NCBI RefSeq assembly: GCF_036850765.1
Contig: NC_089493.1
Location: 12,153,632-12,217,631 of the forward strand
Source of the DNA: Saccopteryx bilineata
Lineage: Eukaryota > Chordata > Mammalia > Chiroptera > Emballonuridae
DNA: 64,000 bases
Reading direction: 5' to 3'
Below are positions 46,360-58,484 of the stretch, piece by piece. Numbering within the stretch: the first letter of the stretch is position 1; each line of letters opens with the position of its first letter. A program made the translations under genes and the position numbers. The notes under the pieces were generated by a model that saw nothing but the letters and a program-made list of their open reading frames with translations, ran no database searches and was not told the DNA's origin.

Positions 46360-49182
46360 ATCTCTTAGGGCTAAACTATATTAGTAACAATTTTTGTATA
46401 CTAATATAGATATTAGTAACAATGTTTTTCTTATTTTATTCAACTTGGGACACCAGAATCCAACTGTAATAATTGAACTCTATCTAGCTGGACTGATTGA
46501 GGATTATAGAGTCCTCAAATTTGAAAATGAAGTTTGTCCATTTTAGCCTCAGTTAAGGATGAGCACATACTGAAACAAAATTTTCAAATTGATGATATGA
46601 TATTTTTACTGCAACTTAATAGCTTGGTGTTTAAAACAACCTATTCATCGAATTCAGATGCCACCTGGGGACCTTGTGAAATATGTTGATTTGAAGGCCT
46701 ATTTCGTATGTTTTCTAAAATCATCTTTTAAAAAGGGAATTTGGGGGTCCGTTCCCTGAAGATTTGCATGTTTGTGACCGTTTTAACCATTTTGTATGGG
46801 TGTCATCAAATGTTCAACATTCATTTTATAAGTAATTTGGGTCCAGCTGACCTCAGCCTGTCCCTTTGACATTTCCTTTACCCACTGGTCCTAGCAGGCC
46901 TCCTTACAGAGCTTCAGGTTAACCAGGCCCTTGCCCACCTGCAGGCCTAACACTCTCCTTGCCTCTTCCCTTTGCCCTTTTGAGATTCCTGCTCCTACAG
47001 TTCACTTGCCAGCCCTGCTATAAGGACTTTTTGAGCTGGACTATCAGCTTTGGTGCCCTGTTCTCTCTCAAGATTGTTCCAGTTCTCCTTGTGTCTGAAA
47101 CCCCAGCCACACTGTCTCACGGGCTGCTAGAGAGACAATTTCTATGTCATTTATTTGAAACATCTGAGCATGTGCCTTGTGCCAGGTATGGTTCAGGAAG
47201 CTCAGAAACAGAGCCATGACTGAGATAGCCTGCTCTCATGGGACTTGTATTCTGGCTGGCTGTTGGGTAGCAGGAACATTTCAATAAATGTGACTTCCTT
47301 AACATCTTAAGAACTATGCTTGTTCTGTGAGACAGGAAGACAAAGAGGATGCTGTGTTCGAATGCGACTGGGAGGGAGGGCTGCTTCAGACGGGGTTCAC
47401 GGAAGGCCTCGGTAGAAGGGACATTCAAACACACCTGACAATGAGAGCCATCATAAGCAAAGGTGTGGTGCCACCACACCTGCCTGAGGAAACAGCAAGC
47501 ATGATGGCTCTGAGGAGGGCTGAGGCTGAAGAAGCTAGCAGGTAGTGAACAAAAGATGACATTGGGATGTAGGCAAAATCTTACCATGTAAGGTTTTTTT
47601 AATAAATAGAAGTAAGTCTGGATTGTACTTATATTTTATTATACCAAGCAGTCTGGCTCCGCTTTCTAAAATATTCACAAGCCCCCCTCCCCACCTTTTT
47701 TTATCTCTTTTAAAGGCCCATTAACTACATTCCATTGTCCACCTTAAGTAACCCAAAAAACTGGCAGAATGTTTAACACCAAAGATATTGTTTAACCTAT
47801 CTCAGATTAGAATTTTAGTCAAGACTCCCCCTACCCACTTGTGCGTTTTGTTTTTCTTCCTGTTAATTCTATGCAGTTATTTTCATCACCATCAGACAAC
47901 CACAGTTCAGTTTTGACACCTTATTTTGGTGGTTAATCCACATTGTCAACTATAGTGCTTAGTATCTGGATCTCTCCCAGCTACACCCTTCTTGTCTCTC
48001 TCAGCCACTTCTAGTCCAGAACGTCACCTTATCACGTAAAAGCACATGCACTCGCAGCTGTTCGCCTGGCCTTTAGCCTCTCTGTTTTTTGAGTCCAGCC
48101 CTTCCAAAGCTGCTTAGCCTCACCACTCCAATCAACTTGAAGCAAACCCTCATTACTGTCAACAAGTTATTTCAGGCAATGTTGTGTGCAAATGTCGGAA
48201 AAGATAATGCCAAATTATTCTTTGCCTAAATGAGTGTATGCCTGGACAATCCAAGGAAATAAACTAAAATGCTATTGAACTAACAAGGGAGGTCATTTTA
48301 CAAATGAGAAAGGGACGCATAGGGAGGTTAAGTAGCCTACTCAAGGTCATGCAAGCTAATAAGTGAAAGATCCAGGCAGTTAACACCAGAGTCTGCACTT
48401 CCACCCCATGGGCAAACGTTGAATAAACAGTTCCAAAACAAGATGCAAGTGCTCTTTTAAAATCTTTCCGATTTCAGGGAGTGTCTATTGCCCGGTGCTA
48501 TCAGATTCCAGCCACTGGAGGCATTGTCATGTTCCATTCACAATAGTAGCTCCTCCTGTGAATAAACTCAGAGAAAAACGCCAGTATATTTAGTGCTATG
48601 CCTAAAAGACCTGCAGACCTGTCCTTTTCTTATCAAAGCAAAAAATGTAGTGGTCTCTCTGGCCAGCTAATGTGCATCATGGTACCATTGCAGCAATCGT
48701 TTGTAAGTCACGTGGATTTTCTTCCTTTAGAGAGGAAAGCAAGCAAGGCGGAACACTCTGGTGTGTGCAATTTGTGTAACAGCAAGTGCCACCAACCCAC
48801 AGTCAGGCAAGATAGTAAGAGGCTAGAAAAGTTCCTTGGCAAGTGGAATGAGGAAAACTGAGAGGAGATAAACAAGGCCAAGCAATTAATAGCCTGCTAA
48901 TCAATCGCAAGATCTTATCTTCCCTAGCAAATAGTTTATACCTCTTCTCCCCAGACAGGGAGTAGCTTAAATCACCCTGGTCAGGGATACAGATAAGAGA
49001 GACTGAGTTGGTGCCATTAGAGCCCGCCAAACCCCAGAACAGACGAAGTCAGGAGAATAAATAGCAACAACAAAACACCCCAATTAGAGCCAGACAAATC
49101 CAAGGTAAAAGTAAAGCAGTAAAGCTGTCCTGAAAATGATCCCAAACTTGCCCATATGACCATTTTGATGCATTAGTACATT
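46360..49182. other. ATXN3-TRIP11 intergenic, left part
   Basis: Mostly unique-looking sequence with one MIR-like fragment (about 48290-48410). The part from about 48480, together with 57333-58330 beyond the L1, may be an old LTR or unannotated repeat, but I cannot name it. Confidence 0.4.
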
Positions 49183-49196
49183 AAAGAACACACCTG

Positions 49197-49800
49197 TGGT
49201 GACGTCACGGAAATGGCGCCGTGAGCAGCGCGTCCGACAGCTCTCCCCTAAATCACAACAAATTTATCAACTAGAAACAGAAAAATTTATCCTCGGAGCA
49301 TTCCGGAGTTCCACACAAACTGATAGCGAAAGGACTGTTATCACTTGAATCTGAGAGACGAGGGTGTGGAGGAATCTACCACAGGGACGTTCTTTCAAAC
49401 CGCAAGGAAGTGCGCCTGTGGTGAGTCAGCCCATATACTTGGGAACCGCGAGCAGCCGCGCGCGCCCGGTCCGGTTAAGCACCGCTGACGTTCCCAGCGG
49501 CCCGCACACTGCGAGTGGGGGTCACCGACCACCGGTGCCCGGAGCGCCCCATTCGCACGCGTGCCTTGGGCATTCCACGCGCCCAGGGCGCCCTGCTGGC
49601 CCGCACACCCAGGGGGCTCCATTATCCTACGCCTGGTGCGGTCCAGCCGCCAGCGGCGGGGCGAGCGGGAGAGGCTTGGGAGATTCTCTCCGTGGGCGGG
49701 GCACCTCACCCAGCCATTCAAGCTAACAATCAAGCGTTGGGGGAGGGGCGCGTGCAGGCAGCCTAAAATACCTTCGGAAGCACAGCTGCGACCCAATCAC
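49197..49800 (+). promoter_or_regulatory. L1 5' UTR promoter region
   Basis: The first bases hold a full CRE palindrome TGACGTCA (49200-49207) and an 'aaatggcgccg' box like the YY1 site at the start of human L1. A CpG-rich segment follows (about 49380-49790). That it works as a promoter is inferred from position. Confidence 0.6.
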
Positions 49801-50559
49801 TGAAATTAGCTTAACCCCTGAAATCTGCGCACCCTCGGTTCTAATTGATAAGATCTCTCTCAGTTCAGTGATCCAAGACAAGAGGCGTGATATTTTTTAG
49901 TGCCTCTCGCTAAAGGGGCGGGGGCAACTTCTGATTGATAGAGCCTCCATATTCAGGGATAAACGCTAACAAGAAGGACTTGGCAGATAATAAGGTCTAT
50001 ACTACACTAGTCGTAAGCAGAGACTAGTGCCTCTTCTTCCCTGCAAAAACAGGCTACAAAGTGTGGAAAGCCTGGGTTGAGAGGTCCAACTAAATGATAG
50101 GCGCTGAACAGTCACCTTGACAACAATTGACTCCCACCCCCGCCTGATTACACTGGAGGCCCTGTCAGAGCCTTTCCCAAAGCCTTGCACTGAGTGGGGA
50201 TAGAGTGGGGATTTCCCAGCTCTTTGAGCCTCTTACTCCCCAGGCAGAAGCAGTTACAGCCTTATAGCTGGATCACCAGGCTGCTAATTCAGAAAGGGGG
50301 GACTAGGAGAGAGAATCCAGGAAAGCAAACTCTCTCATCGTTGGACCCTGCAAACGCCAACAAGCCTTTACTTCCAGCAAGACTAAAGCCAATTATATGA
50401 CATTGCTATAGAATCCCATCAACTGCAAATCCCTAACTAAGAGTGACACAGGGGCAGAGCCTGGGGTACAGAGTCACCGACCAGGAAGAGGGAGAGAAAA
50501 GAAAAAGGAAGAAGTTAACCTCTCAAAATCAAGAAAAACCCACAGACTTTACAACTTGA

Positions 50560-51265
50560 TCCACTAATTTTTTTTTGTTGTTGTTGTTGTTTGTTTCTTC
50601 TATCTTTTTGCCTTTATTTCCTCCACCTCGGTCCTTCTATTCTCTGCCCATCTTATGCTTCCCCTTTCTTGAAATACACTACCCATGAGTGTTGCATTTT
50701 ATTTTTCTTCTTCATCCTCACCCTCCTTTAAGGTTATACTCCAAAACACTTAACTCTCACACTCTCCTCTTTTGTTTTTTTTTTTTTTGTTTCTTTATTT
50801 TGTTTTTTTCTCTTCCTATTTTATTTCTTCCTTCGTTTTTCTCTTTTTCTTATTTTTTCCTTTCTATACGTTTTTTCTTTCTCATTTTACTTTCCTCCCA
50901 TATAATCCTCAATCACGAACAAATTAGTTAATTTGAGACTCAAGGCTTTTTTTTGGCTTTATTTCACTTTTTTGCTTTTGTTTTTGTTTTTTTTTCTTGT
51001 TTGTTTATTTTTGTGGCATTTTGGGTCCTCCCAACCCAAGGTCTCCATTGTATTTAGTCTTCGCTCCACTTAATACAACAGATTTTTACTTATTATTTTT
51101 ATTTTTTCTTCTTTATTATTCTCTTTTGGTCCTTTTTTCTGGTTCCCTCTTATCCCTCTCATTATATCTCTTAGTTGACCATCACTTACAAGCAAATCAT
51201 CTTATGCTTGTCTAAGATTTTCTTCCTTTTTTTTTTTTTTTTTTGCATTTAGTAGGTCCCTACTC
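50560..51265. repeat. T-rich strand-biased tract in the L1 5' UTR
   Basis: About 700 bp of nearly pure pyrimidine, T-dominated sequence with ttgttg and ttttc runs. It sits upstream of ORF1 and is split from it by the SINE. Confidence 0.8.
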
Positions 51266-51273
51266 CCTTTTTT

Positions 51274-51663
51274 TTTTTTTTTTTTTTTTCTGAAGCTGGA
51301 AACGGGGAGAGACAGTCAGACAGACTCCCGCATGCGCCCGACCGGGATTCACCCGGCACGCCCACCAGGGGCGACGCTCTGCCCACCAGGGGGCGATGCT
51401 CTGCCCATCCTGGGCATCGCCATATTGCGACCAGAGCCACTCTAGCGCCTGAGGGAGAGGCCACAGAGCCATCCCCAGCACCCGGGCCATCTTTGCTCCA
51501 ATGGAGCCTTGGCTGCGGGAGGGGAAGAGAGAGACAGAGAGGAAAGCGCGGCGGAGGGGTGGAGAAGCAAATGGGCGCTTCTCCTGTGTGCCCTGGCCGG
51601 GAATCGAACCCGGGTCCTCCGCACGCTAGGCCAACGCTCTACTGCTGAGCCAACCGGCCAGGG
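51274..51663 (-). repeat. Long tRNA-SINE in the L1 5' UTR, reverse
   Basis: The duplication ccctactccc plus a T run occurs on both sides (from 51258 and from 51664). It carries the + strand core CCACCAGGGGGCGATG at 51383-51398 and a one-base-shorter unit at about 51362-51376. Confidence 0.95.
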
Positions 51664-51897
51664 CCCTACTCCCTTTTTTTTTGCCCCTTGAACTCTTCAC
51701 CCCAAATCAGGCCCTCCATTATAGGCACGATATTTCCCTGAGGAGGGGAGAGGAGGGAAAGAGAAGAGAGAAAAAAAAGGGGGAAATAATAAATTATTAC
51801 TGTTTTTTTTGTGGGGTGTTTTACCTTTTTTTTTTTTTTTTTTTACTTTTTACTCTTTATTAATTCTAATTAGTGCTATCAATAAGACCACCCTCAG

Positions 51898-52893
51898 ATG
51901 CCGATAAGAACGAGGAAATCGAATATTATGGATACAAAAGAAAGAGAGGTAACACAAATAGATGTGGAAAAATCTATGGAGAAAAGACTTAATATATTGG
52001 AAGCCTTGGAGCTAAATGACAGAGAATTTAAAATAGAAATCTTAAAAATACTCAGAGATATACAAGAAAACACAGAAAGGCAATATAGGGAGATCAGAAA
52101 ACAACTCAATGAACACAAAGAATATATTACCAAGGAAATTGAAACTATAAAAACAAATCAAACAGAAATGAAAAACTCAATTCACGAGCTGAAAAACGAG
52201 GTAACAAGCTTAGCTAACAGAACAGCCCAGATTGAAGATAGGATTAGTGAAATAGAAGACAAACAACTTGAGGCACAACAGAGAGAAGAAGAAAGAGACT
52301 CAAAAATAATAAAAAACGAGAAAGCCCTACAGGAATTGTCTGACTCCATCAGAAAGAATAACATAAGAATAATAGGTATATCAGAGGGAGAAGAGAAAGA
52401 AAATGGAATGGAGAATATACTCAAACAAATAATAGACGAGAACTTCCCAAGCCTGTGGAAGGAACTAAAGCCTCAAATTCAAGAAGCAAACAGAACACCA
52501 AGTTTTCTTAACCCCAACAAACCCACTCCAAGGCACATCATAATAAAGATGACACAAACCAATGACAAAGAAAAAATTCTCAAGGCAGCCAGGGAAAAGA
52601 AGAGTACAACATATAAAGGAAGGCCTATTAGATTATCATCAGATTTCTCAGCAGAAACTCTACAAGCTAGAAGAGAGTGGACCCCAATATTTAAAGCCCT
52701 GAAAGAGAAGAACTTTCAGCCAAGAATACTATACCCATCAAAGCTATCCTTCAAGTATGAAGGAGATATAAAAACATTCACAAATACAGAAAAGATGAGA
52801 GAATTTATCAACAGAAAGCCCCCACTCCAGGAAATACTAAAGGGGGTTTTCCAACCAGATTCAAAGAACAAAAGAAAACAACACCACAAGTAA
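51898..52893 (+). CDS. L1 ORF1 protein (RNA-binding chaperone)
   Basis: 331 residues; human ORF1p is 338. It binds L1 RNA as a trimer in the retrotransposition particle. Residues about 40-150 are heptad-rich coiled coil (EIETIKTNQTEMKNSI, EDRISEIEDKQ). An RRM-type domain follows (KNNIRIIGISEGEE). The C-terminal domain has the conserved PTPRHIIIKM and SAETLQARREW blocks. The frame is uninterrupted, with a basic C-terminus (KNKRKQHHK). The start is the first ATG of the frame; an internal Met at codon 11 is an alternative. Confidence 0.95.
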   Translation: MPIRTRKSNIMDTKEREVTQIDVEKSMEKRLNILEALELNDREFKIEILKILRDIQENTERQYREIRKQLNEHKEYITKEIETIKTNQTEMKNSIHELKNEVTSLANRTAQIEDRISEIEDKQLEAQQREEERDSKIIKNEKALQELSDSIRKNNIRIIGISEGEEKENGMENILKQIIDENFPSLWKELKPQIQEANRTPSFLNPNKPTPRHIIIKMTQTNDKEKILKAAREKKSTTYKGRPIRLSSDFSAETLQARREWTPIFKALKEKNFQPRILYPSKLSFKYEGDIKTFTNTEKMREFINRKPPLQEILKGVFQPDSKNKRKQHHK

Positions 52894-53216
52894 CAGCTCC
52901 ACCAAGAACACAATAAAACCAAACTTACTGTGACAACAAAGGAAAAAAAGGGGGGAGAGGATGGAGATTAACAGTAGCAAAGGATGATGAAGTGCAGAAA
53001 TACTTATAAGATAGGGTACTACAATGAATATGGTAGGTACCCTTTTCATTACTTAATGGTAACCACCCTTAAAAAAACCACCACAAAAACACTTGACTTA
53101 AAAAAGGTAGCAACAGAGGAAAGAAGTATGGAACACAAACAAACAAAAACAAATGATAGAAAAACAAAAGAGAAGAATCAAACTAGATACAAAACTAACA
53201 GAAAGCAATTTATAAA

Positions 53217-56200
53217 ATGGCAGTAGGGAACCCACAAGTGTCAATAATTACACTAAATGTAAATGGATTAAACTTACCAATAAAAAGACACAGAGTAGCA
53301 GAATGGATTAAAAAAGAAAATCCAACTATATGCTGCCTACAAGAAACACATCTAAGCAACAAGGATAAAAACAAATTCAAAGTGAAAGGCTGGAAAACAA
53401 TACTCCAAGCAAACAACACCCAAAAAAAAGCAGGCGTAGCAATACTCATATCTAATAATGCTGACTACAAGACAGAAAAAGTACTCAGAGACAAAAATGG
53501 TCATTTCATAATGATTAAGGGGAAGTTGAATCAAGAAGACATAACAATCCTTAATATATATGCACCAAACCAAGGAGCACCAAAATATATAAGACAGCTA
53601 CTTATTGACCTTAAAACAAAAACTAACAAAAATACAATCATACTTGGAGACCTCAATACACCGCTGATGGCTCTAGATCGGTCATCCAAACAGAGAATCA
53701 ATAAAGATATAGTGGCCTTAAATGAAATACTAGAACACCTGGATATGATAGACATCTACAGGACACTTCATCCCAAAGCGACAGAGTATACATTTTTCTC
53801 TAGTATACATGGAACATTCTCAAGAATTGACCATATGTTGGGCCACAAAGACAATATCAGCAAATTTAGAAAAATTGAAATTGTACCAAGCATATTTTCT
53901 GATCATAAAGCCTTGAAACTAGAATTCAACTGCAAAAAAGAGGGGGAAAAACCCACAAAAATGTGGAAACTAAACAACATACTTCTAAAAAATGAATGGG
54001 TCAAAGAAGAAATAAGCGCAGAAATCAAAAGATATATACAGACAAATGAAAATGAAAATACGACATATCAGAATCTCTGGGATGCAGCAAAAGCAGTAAT
54101 AAGAGGAAAGTTCATATCACTTCAGGCCTATATGAACAAACAAGAGAGAGCCGAAGTAAACCACTTAACTTCACACCTTAAGGAACTAGAAAAAGAAGAA
54201 CAAAGACAACCTAAAACCAGCCGAAGAAAGGAGATAATAAAAATCAGAGCAGAAATAAATGAAATAGAGAACAGAAAAACTATAGAAAAAATCAATAAAA
54301 CAAGGAGCTGGTTCTTTGAAAAGATCAACAAAATTGACAAACCCTTGGCAAGACTCACCAAGGAAAAAAGACACAGGACTCAAATAAATAAAATCCAAAA
54401 TGAAAGAGGAGAGATCACCACAGACATCATAGATATACAAAGAATTATTGTAGAATACTATGAAAAATTATATGCCACCAAATACAACAATCTAGAAGAA
54501 ATGGATAAATTCCTAGAACAATACAACCTTCCTAGACTGAGTCATGAAGAAGCAGAAAGCCTAAACAGACCAATCAGCAGGGAGGAAATAGAAAAAACTA
54601 TTAAAAATCTCCCCAAAAATAAAAGTCCAGGCCCAGACGGTTATACTAGTGAATTCTATCAAACATTCAAAGAAGACTTGGTTCCTATTCTACTCAAAGT
54701 CTTCCAAAAAATTGAAGAAGAAGCAATACTTCCAAACACATTTTATGAGGCCAACATAACCCCCATACCAAAACCTGGCAAGGATGGCACAAAGAAAGAA
54801 AACTACAGACCAATATCTCTAATGAATACAGACGCTAAAATACTAAACAAAATACTGGCAAACCGAGTACAACAACATATTAAAAAAATAATACATCATG
54901 ATCAAGTGGGATTCATCCCAGAATCTCAAGGATGGTTCATCATACGCAAAACGGTTAACGTAATACACCATATCAACAAAACAAAGAACAAAAACCACAT
55001 GATCTTATCAATAGATGCAGAAAAGGCTTTTGATAAAATACAACACAATTTTATGTTTAAGACTCTCAACAAAATGGGTATAGAAGGAAAATATCTCAAC
55101 ATGATAAAGGCCATATATGATAAACCTTCAGCCAACATCCTATTAAACGGCATAAAACTGAGGACTTTCTACCTTAAATCAGGAACAAGACAGGGTTGTC
55201 CACTCTCTCCACTCTTATTCAACGTGGTGCTAGAAGTTCTGGCCAGAGCAATCAGACAAGACAAAGAAATAAAAGGCATCCATATCGGAAAAGAAGAAGT
55301 AAAGCTATCACTTTTTGCTGATGATATGATCCTATACATCGAAAACCCGAAGGACTCCACAAAAAGATTATTAGAAACAATAAACCAATACAGTAAGGTC
55401 GCAGGATACAAAATTAACATACAAAAGTCCATAGCCTTTCTATATGCCAACAATGAAATATTAGAAAACGAACTCAAAAAAATAATCCCCTTCACGATTG
55501 CAACAAAAAAAATAAAATACCTAGGAATAAACATAACAAAGAACGTAAAGGACCTATATAATGAAAATTACAAAGCATTGTTAAGGGAAATCGAAAAAGA
55601 TACAATGAGATGGAAAAATATTCCTTGTTCTTGGATAGGAAGAATAAATATAATCAAAATGGCCATATTACCCAAAGCAATATACAAATTTAATGCAATT
55701 CCCATCAAAATCCCTATGAGATTTTTTAAAGAAATGGAACAAAAAATCATCAGATTTATATGGAACTATAAAAAACCCCGAATAGCCAAAACAATCCTAA
55801 GGAAAAAGAATGAAGCTGGGGGCATTACAATACCTGACTTTAAACTATATTATAGGGCCACGATAATCAAAACAGCATGGTATTGGCAGAAAAATAGACA
55901 CTCAGACCAATGGAACAGAATAGAAAGCCCAGAAATAAAACCACATATATATGGTCAAATAATCTTTGATAAAGGGGCCAACAACACACAATGGAGAAAA
56001 GAAAGCCTCTTCAACAAATGGTGTTGGGAAAACTGGAAAGCCACATGCAAAAGAATGAAACTCGACTACAGCCTGTCCCCGTGTACTAAAATTAATTCAA
56101 AATGGATCAAAGACCTAAATATAAGACCTGAAACAATAAACTACATAGAAGAAGACATAGGTACTAAAATCATGGACCTGGGTTTTAAAGAACATTTTAT

Positions 56201-57044
56201 GAACTTGACTCCAATGGCAAGAGAAGTGAAGGCAAAGATAAATGAATGGGACTACATCAGAATTAAAAGTTTTTGCTCAGCAAGAGAAACTGATATCAAA
56301 ATAAACAGACAGCCAACTATATGGGAACTGATCTTTTCAAACGACAGCTCAGATAAGGGCCTAATATCCAAAATTTACAAAGAACTCATAAAACTCAACA
56401 ACAAACAAACAAACAATCCAATAAAAAAATGGGAAGAGGACATGAACAGACACTTCTCCCAGGAAGAGATACAAATGGCCAACAGATATATGAAAAGATG
56501 CTCAGCTTCATTAGTTATTAGAGAAATGCAAATCAAAACTACAATGAGATACCACCTCACTCCTGTTAGATTAGCTATTATCAACAAGACGGGTAATAGC
56601 AAATGTTGGAGAGGCTGTGGAGAAAAAGGAACCCTCATTCACTGTTGGTGGGACTGTAAAGTAGTACAACCATTATGGAGGAAAGTATGGTGGTTCCTCA
56701 AAAAACTGCAAATAGAACTACCTTATGACCCAGCAATCCCTCTACTGGGTATATACCCCAAAACCTCAGAAACATTGATACGTGAAGACACATGTAGCCC
56801 CATGTTCATTGCAGCACTGTTCACAGTGGCCAAGACATGGAAACAACCAAAAAGCCCTTCAATAGAAGACTGGATAAAGAAGATGTGGCACATATACACT
56901 ATGGAATACTACTCAGCCATAAGAAATGATGACATCAGATCATTTACAGCAAAATGGTGGGATCTTGATAACATTATAAGGAGTGAAATAAGTAAATCAG
57001 AAAAAAACAAGAACTACATGATTCCATACATTGGTGGAACATAA
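53217..57044 (+). CDS. L1 ORF2 protein (endonuclease-reverse transcriptase)
   Basis: 1275 residues, the same length as human ORF2p. It nicks target DNA and reverse-transcribes L1 (and SINE) RNA. The APE-type endonuclease covers residues 1-235 with Asn14, Glu43, Asp145, Asn147, Asp205 and His230 all present. A PCNA-interaction-like box QRIIVEYY is at 408-415. The reverse transcriptase is about 500-770 with Asp600 and the FADD box (Asp702, Asp703). The C-terminal Cys-rich segment ([18 protein letters not shown]) is intact. There is no stop or frameshift. The ATG overlaps the end of a small upstream frame. Confidence 0.97.
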   Translation: MAVGNPQVSIITLNVNGLNLPIKRHRVAEWIKKENPTICCLQETHLSNKDKNKFKVKGWKTILQANNTQKKAGVAILISNNADYKTEKVLRDKNGHFIMIKGKLNQEDITILNIYAPNQGAPKYIRQLLIDLKTKTNKNTIILGDLNTPLMALDRSSKQRINKDIVALNEILEHLDMIDIYRTLHPKATEYTFFSSIHGTFSRIDHMLGHKDNISKFRKIEIVPSIFSDHKALKLEFNCKKEGEKPTKMWKLNNILLKNEWVKEEISAEIKRYIQTNENENTTYQNLWDAAKAVIRGKFISLQAYMNKQERAEVNHLTSHLKELEKEEQRQPKTSRRKEIIKIRAEINEIENRKTIEKINKTRSWFFEKINKIDKPLARLTKEKRHRTQINKIQNERGEITTDIIDIQRIIVEYYEKLYATKYNNLEEMDKFLEQYNLPRLSHEEAESLNRPISREEIEKTIKNLPKNKSPGPDGYTSEFYQTFKEDLVPILLKVFQKIEEEAILPNTFYEANITPIPKPGKDGTKKENYRPISLMNTDAKILNKILANRVQQHIKKIIHHDQVGFIPESQGWFIIRKTVNVIHHINKTKNKNHMILSIDAEKAFDKIQHNFMFKTLNKMGIEGKYLNMIKAIYDKPSANILLNGIKLRTFYLKSGTRQGCPLSPLLFNVVLEVLARAIRQDKEIKGIHIGKEEVKLSLFADDMILYIENPKDSTKRLLETINQYSKVAGYKINIQKSIAFLYANNEILENELKKIIPFTIATKKIKYLGINITKNVKDLYNENYKALLREIEKDTMRWKNIPCSWIGRINIIKMAILPKAIYKFNAIPIKIPMRFFKEMEQKIIRFIWNYKKPRIAKTILRKKNEAGGITIPDFKLYYRATIIKTAWYWQKNRHSDQWNRIESPEIKPHIYGQIIFDKGANNTQWRKESLFNKWCWENWKATCKRMKLDYSLSPCTKINSKWIKDLNIRPETINYIEEDIGTKIMDLGFKEHFMNLTPMAREVKAKINEWDYIRIKSFCSARETDIKINRQPTIWELIFSNDSSDKGLISKIYKELIKLNNKQTNNPIKKWEEDMNRHFSQEEIQMANRYMKRCSASLVIREMQIKTTMRYHLTPVRLAIINKTGNSKCWRGCGEKGTLIHCWWDCKVVQPLWRKVWWFLKKLQIELPYDPAIPLLGIYPKTSETLIREDTCSPMFIAALFTVAKTWKQPKSPSIEDWIKKMWHIYTMEYYSAIRNDDIRSFTAKWWDLDNIIRSEISKSEKNKNYMIPYIGGT

Positions 57045-57728
57045 AAATGAGACTAAGAGACATGGACAAGAGTGTGGTGGTTACCAAGGGTGGGGGGGGA
57101 GGGAGGACATGGGAGGGAGGGAGGGAGAGAGTTAGGGGGAGGGGGAGGGGCACAGAGAACTAGATAGAGGGTGACGGAGGACAATCTGACTTTAGGTGAG
57201 GGGTTTGCAACATAATTTGATGACAAAATAACCTAGACATGTTTTCTTTGAATATATGTACCCTGATTTATTAATGTCATCCCATTACCATTAATAAAAA
57301 TTTATTAAAAAAAAATAAAAAGAACACACCTGAAAAGCTGTTGAATATTCTGCTGAGACCCTCCCCTGAAAACTCCCCTGAAGCTCTTGCCTGAAAACAG
57401 GTAAGGACCCAGAAGACAAAGAACCCAGTGCACACCCTCCAGCATGCCCGGAGCCCCTTCTTCCCCCAGGCACGCACTTTTGCTTTCTTTCTCCTAAGCT
57501 CACAGAACAAGCCACAGGACTTGCAACCGGGTTATCAGTGGACAGCAGCACTCATCCCAAGCTAACCCCTTGCACCTGCTTCCAAGGGCCCTTCTTTTGC
57601 CTCTGAAACTTCCTTTCCTGAGTCCATGCAACCCAGCCTGGCTCAGTTCTGTTACTGTGACTTCCTTTCCTGAGTCTAGACAGCCCAGTCGAAGCTCACT
57701 CCTATTGCTGTGATCTTGCCTCTTTTTG

Positions 57729-58037
57729 TTTTTTTAAGTGAAAGGAGGAGAGATAAAGACAGACTCCTGCATGCGCCGGACAGGGATCCACCCGGCAATC
57801 CCCATCTGGAGCTGATACTCGAATCAACTGAGCTGTCCTCAGGTCCTGGGGCCAATGCTCAGGCCAACCAAGCTATCTTCAGTGCCTGGGGCTGATGCTC
57901 ACACCAACTGAGTCACTGGCTTTGAGAGGGGGAGAGGAGCAGATGGTCACTTCTCATGTGTGCCCTGACCGGGGATGGAACCTTGGACATCTATATGCTG
58001 GGCTGATGCTCTATCTATTGAGACAACAGGCCAGGGG
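57729..58037 (-). repeat. Older long tRNA-SINE, reverse
   Basis: It starts near 'aagtgaaaggaggagagata' and ends 'acaacaggccaggggc'. The middle has degenerate repeats of 'ccaactgagc'. No CTCF-like core remains. Confidence 0.7.
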
Positions 58038-58049
58038 CACCTCTTCTTT

Positions 58050-58197
58050 TAATTTTTTTTTTACACTGAGAGACGCCAATCTGTTCTTCCATCCATTTGT
58101 GCACTCATTGATTGCTTCTTGTATGTGCCCTGACCAGTATAGAACCCACAACCTTTATTCAGAAGGTGCTCGAGCCAACTGAGCTACCTGGCCAGGG
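58050..58197 (-). repeat. tRNA-derived SINE (short Ves-like type), reverse
   Basis: T-rich start, 'tatgtgccctgaccagtata' and an end 'gagctacctggccaggg'. Confidence 0.75.
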
Positions 58198-58484
58198 TTG
58201 CCTCTTCTGTCATAAGCCCTTCCTTTGTTTCACTGTCTCCGGATTTAATAAGCACTCTCAAAATCACCTGGTAGTGTATTGTGAAATTGTTCCTACTTGA
58301 AGTCAAGAGCACACATTCCAGAAGGTGCTGGGACAGACCCGCCTAGGTCATGGAGACAATAGGAGAGTTTATATTAGAACAAAGATTGCTGTTCTCTGCT
58401 GAGTTATTAGTAAAAAAGGCAGTCTGTGTTTTTAACTTCCTCGGTTAAGCTAGCTTCATGAATAAAGCTCTTTGTATATTAATA

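Larger units (their letters stand above)
49197..57318 (+). mobile_element. Full-length L1 with two intact ORFs
   Basis: It is flanked by a perfect 14-bp duplication aaagaacacacctg (49183-49196 and 57319-57332). The order is 5' UTR (49197-51897, GC-rich first part, T-rich second part, one SINE), ORF1 (51898-52893), spacer (52894-53216), ORF2 (53217-57044), 3' UTR with a G-rich purine tract (57091-57150) and an A-rich tail. Both ORFs are open from ATG to stop at the usual lengths. This points to a recent, possibly retrotransposition-competent copy. It lies sense to both neighbouring genes and ends 2.5 kb before the TRIP11 start codon. Confidence 0.95.

Noticed and set aside
53217..57044. The 1275-codon frame as a host gene
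   Set aside because: It is L1 ORF2, judged by endonuclease and reverse-transcriptase motifs and by the element ends with a target duplication.
57061..57180. CRISPR-like or tandem-repeat array in the G-rich tract
   Set aside because: It is a simple purine-rich 3' UTR tract of L1, and the window is vertebrate nuclear DNA.
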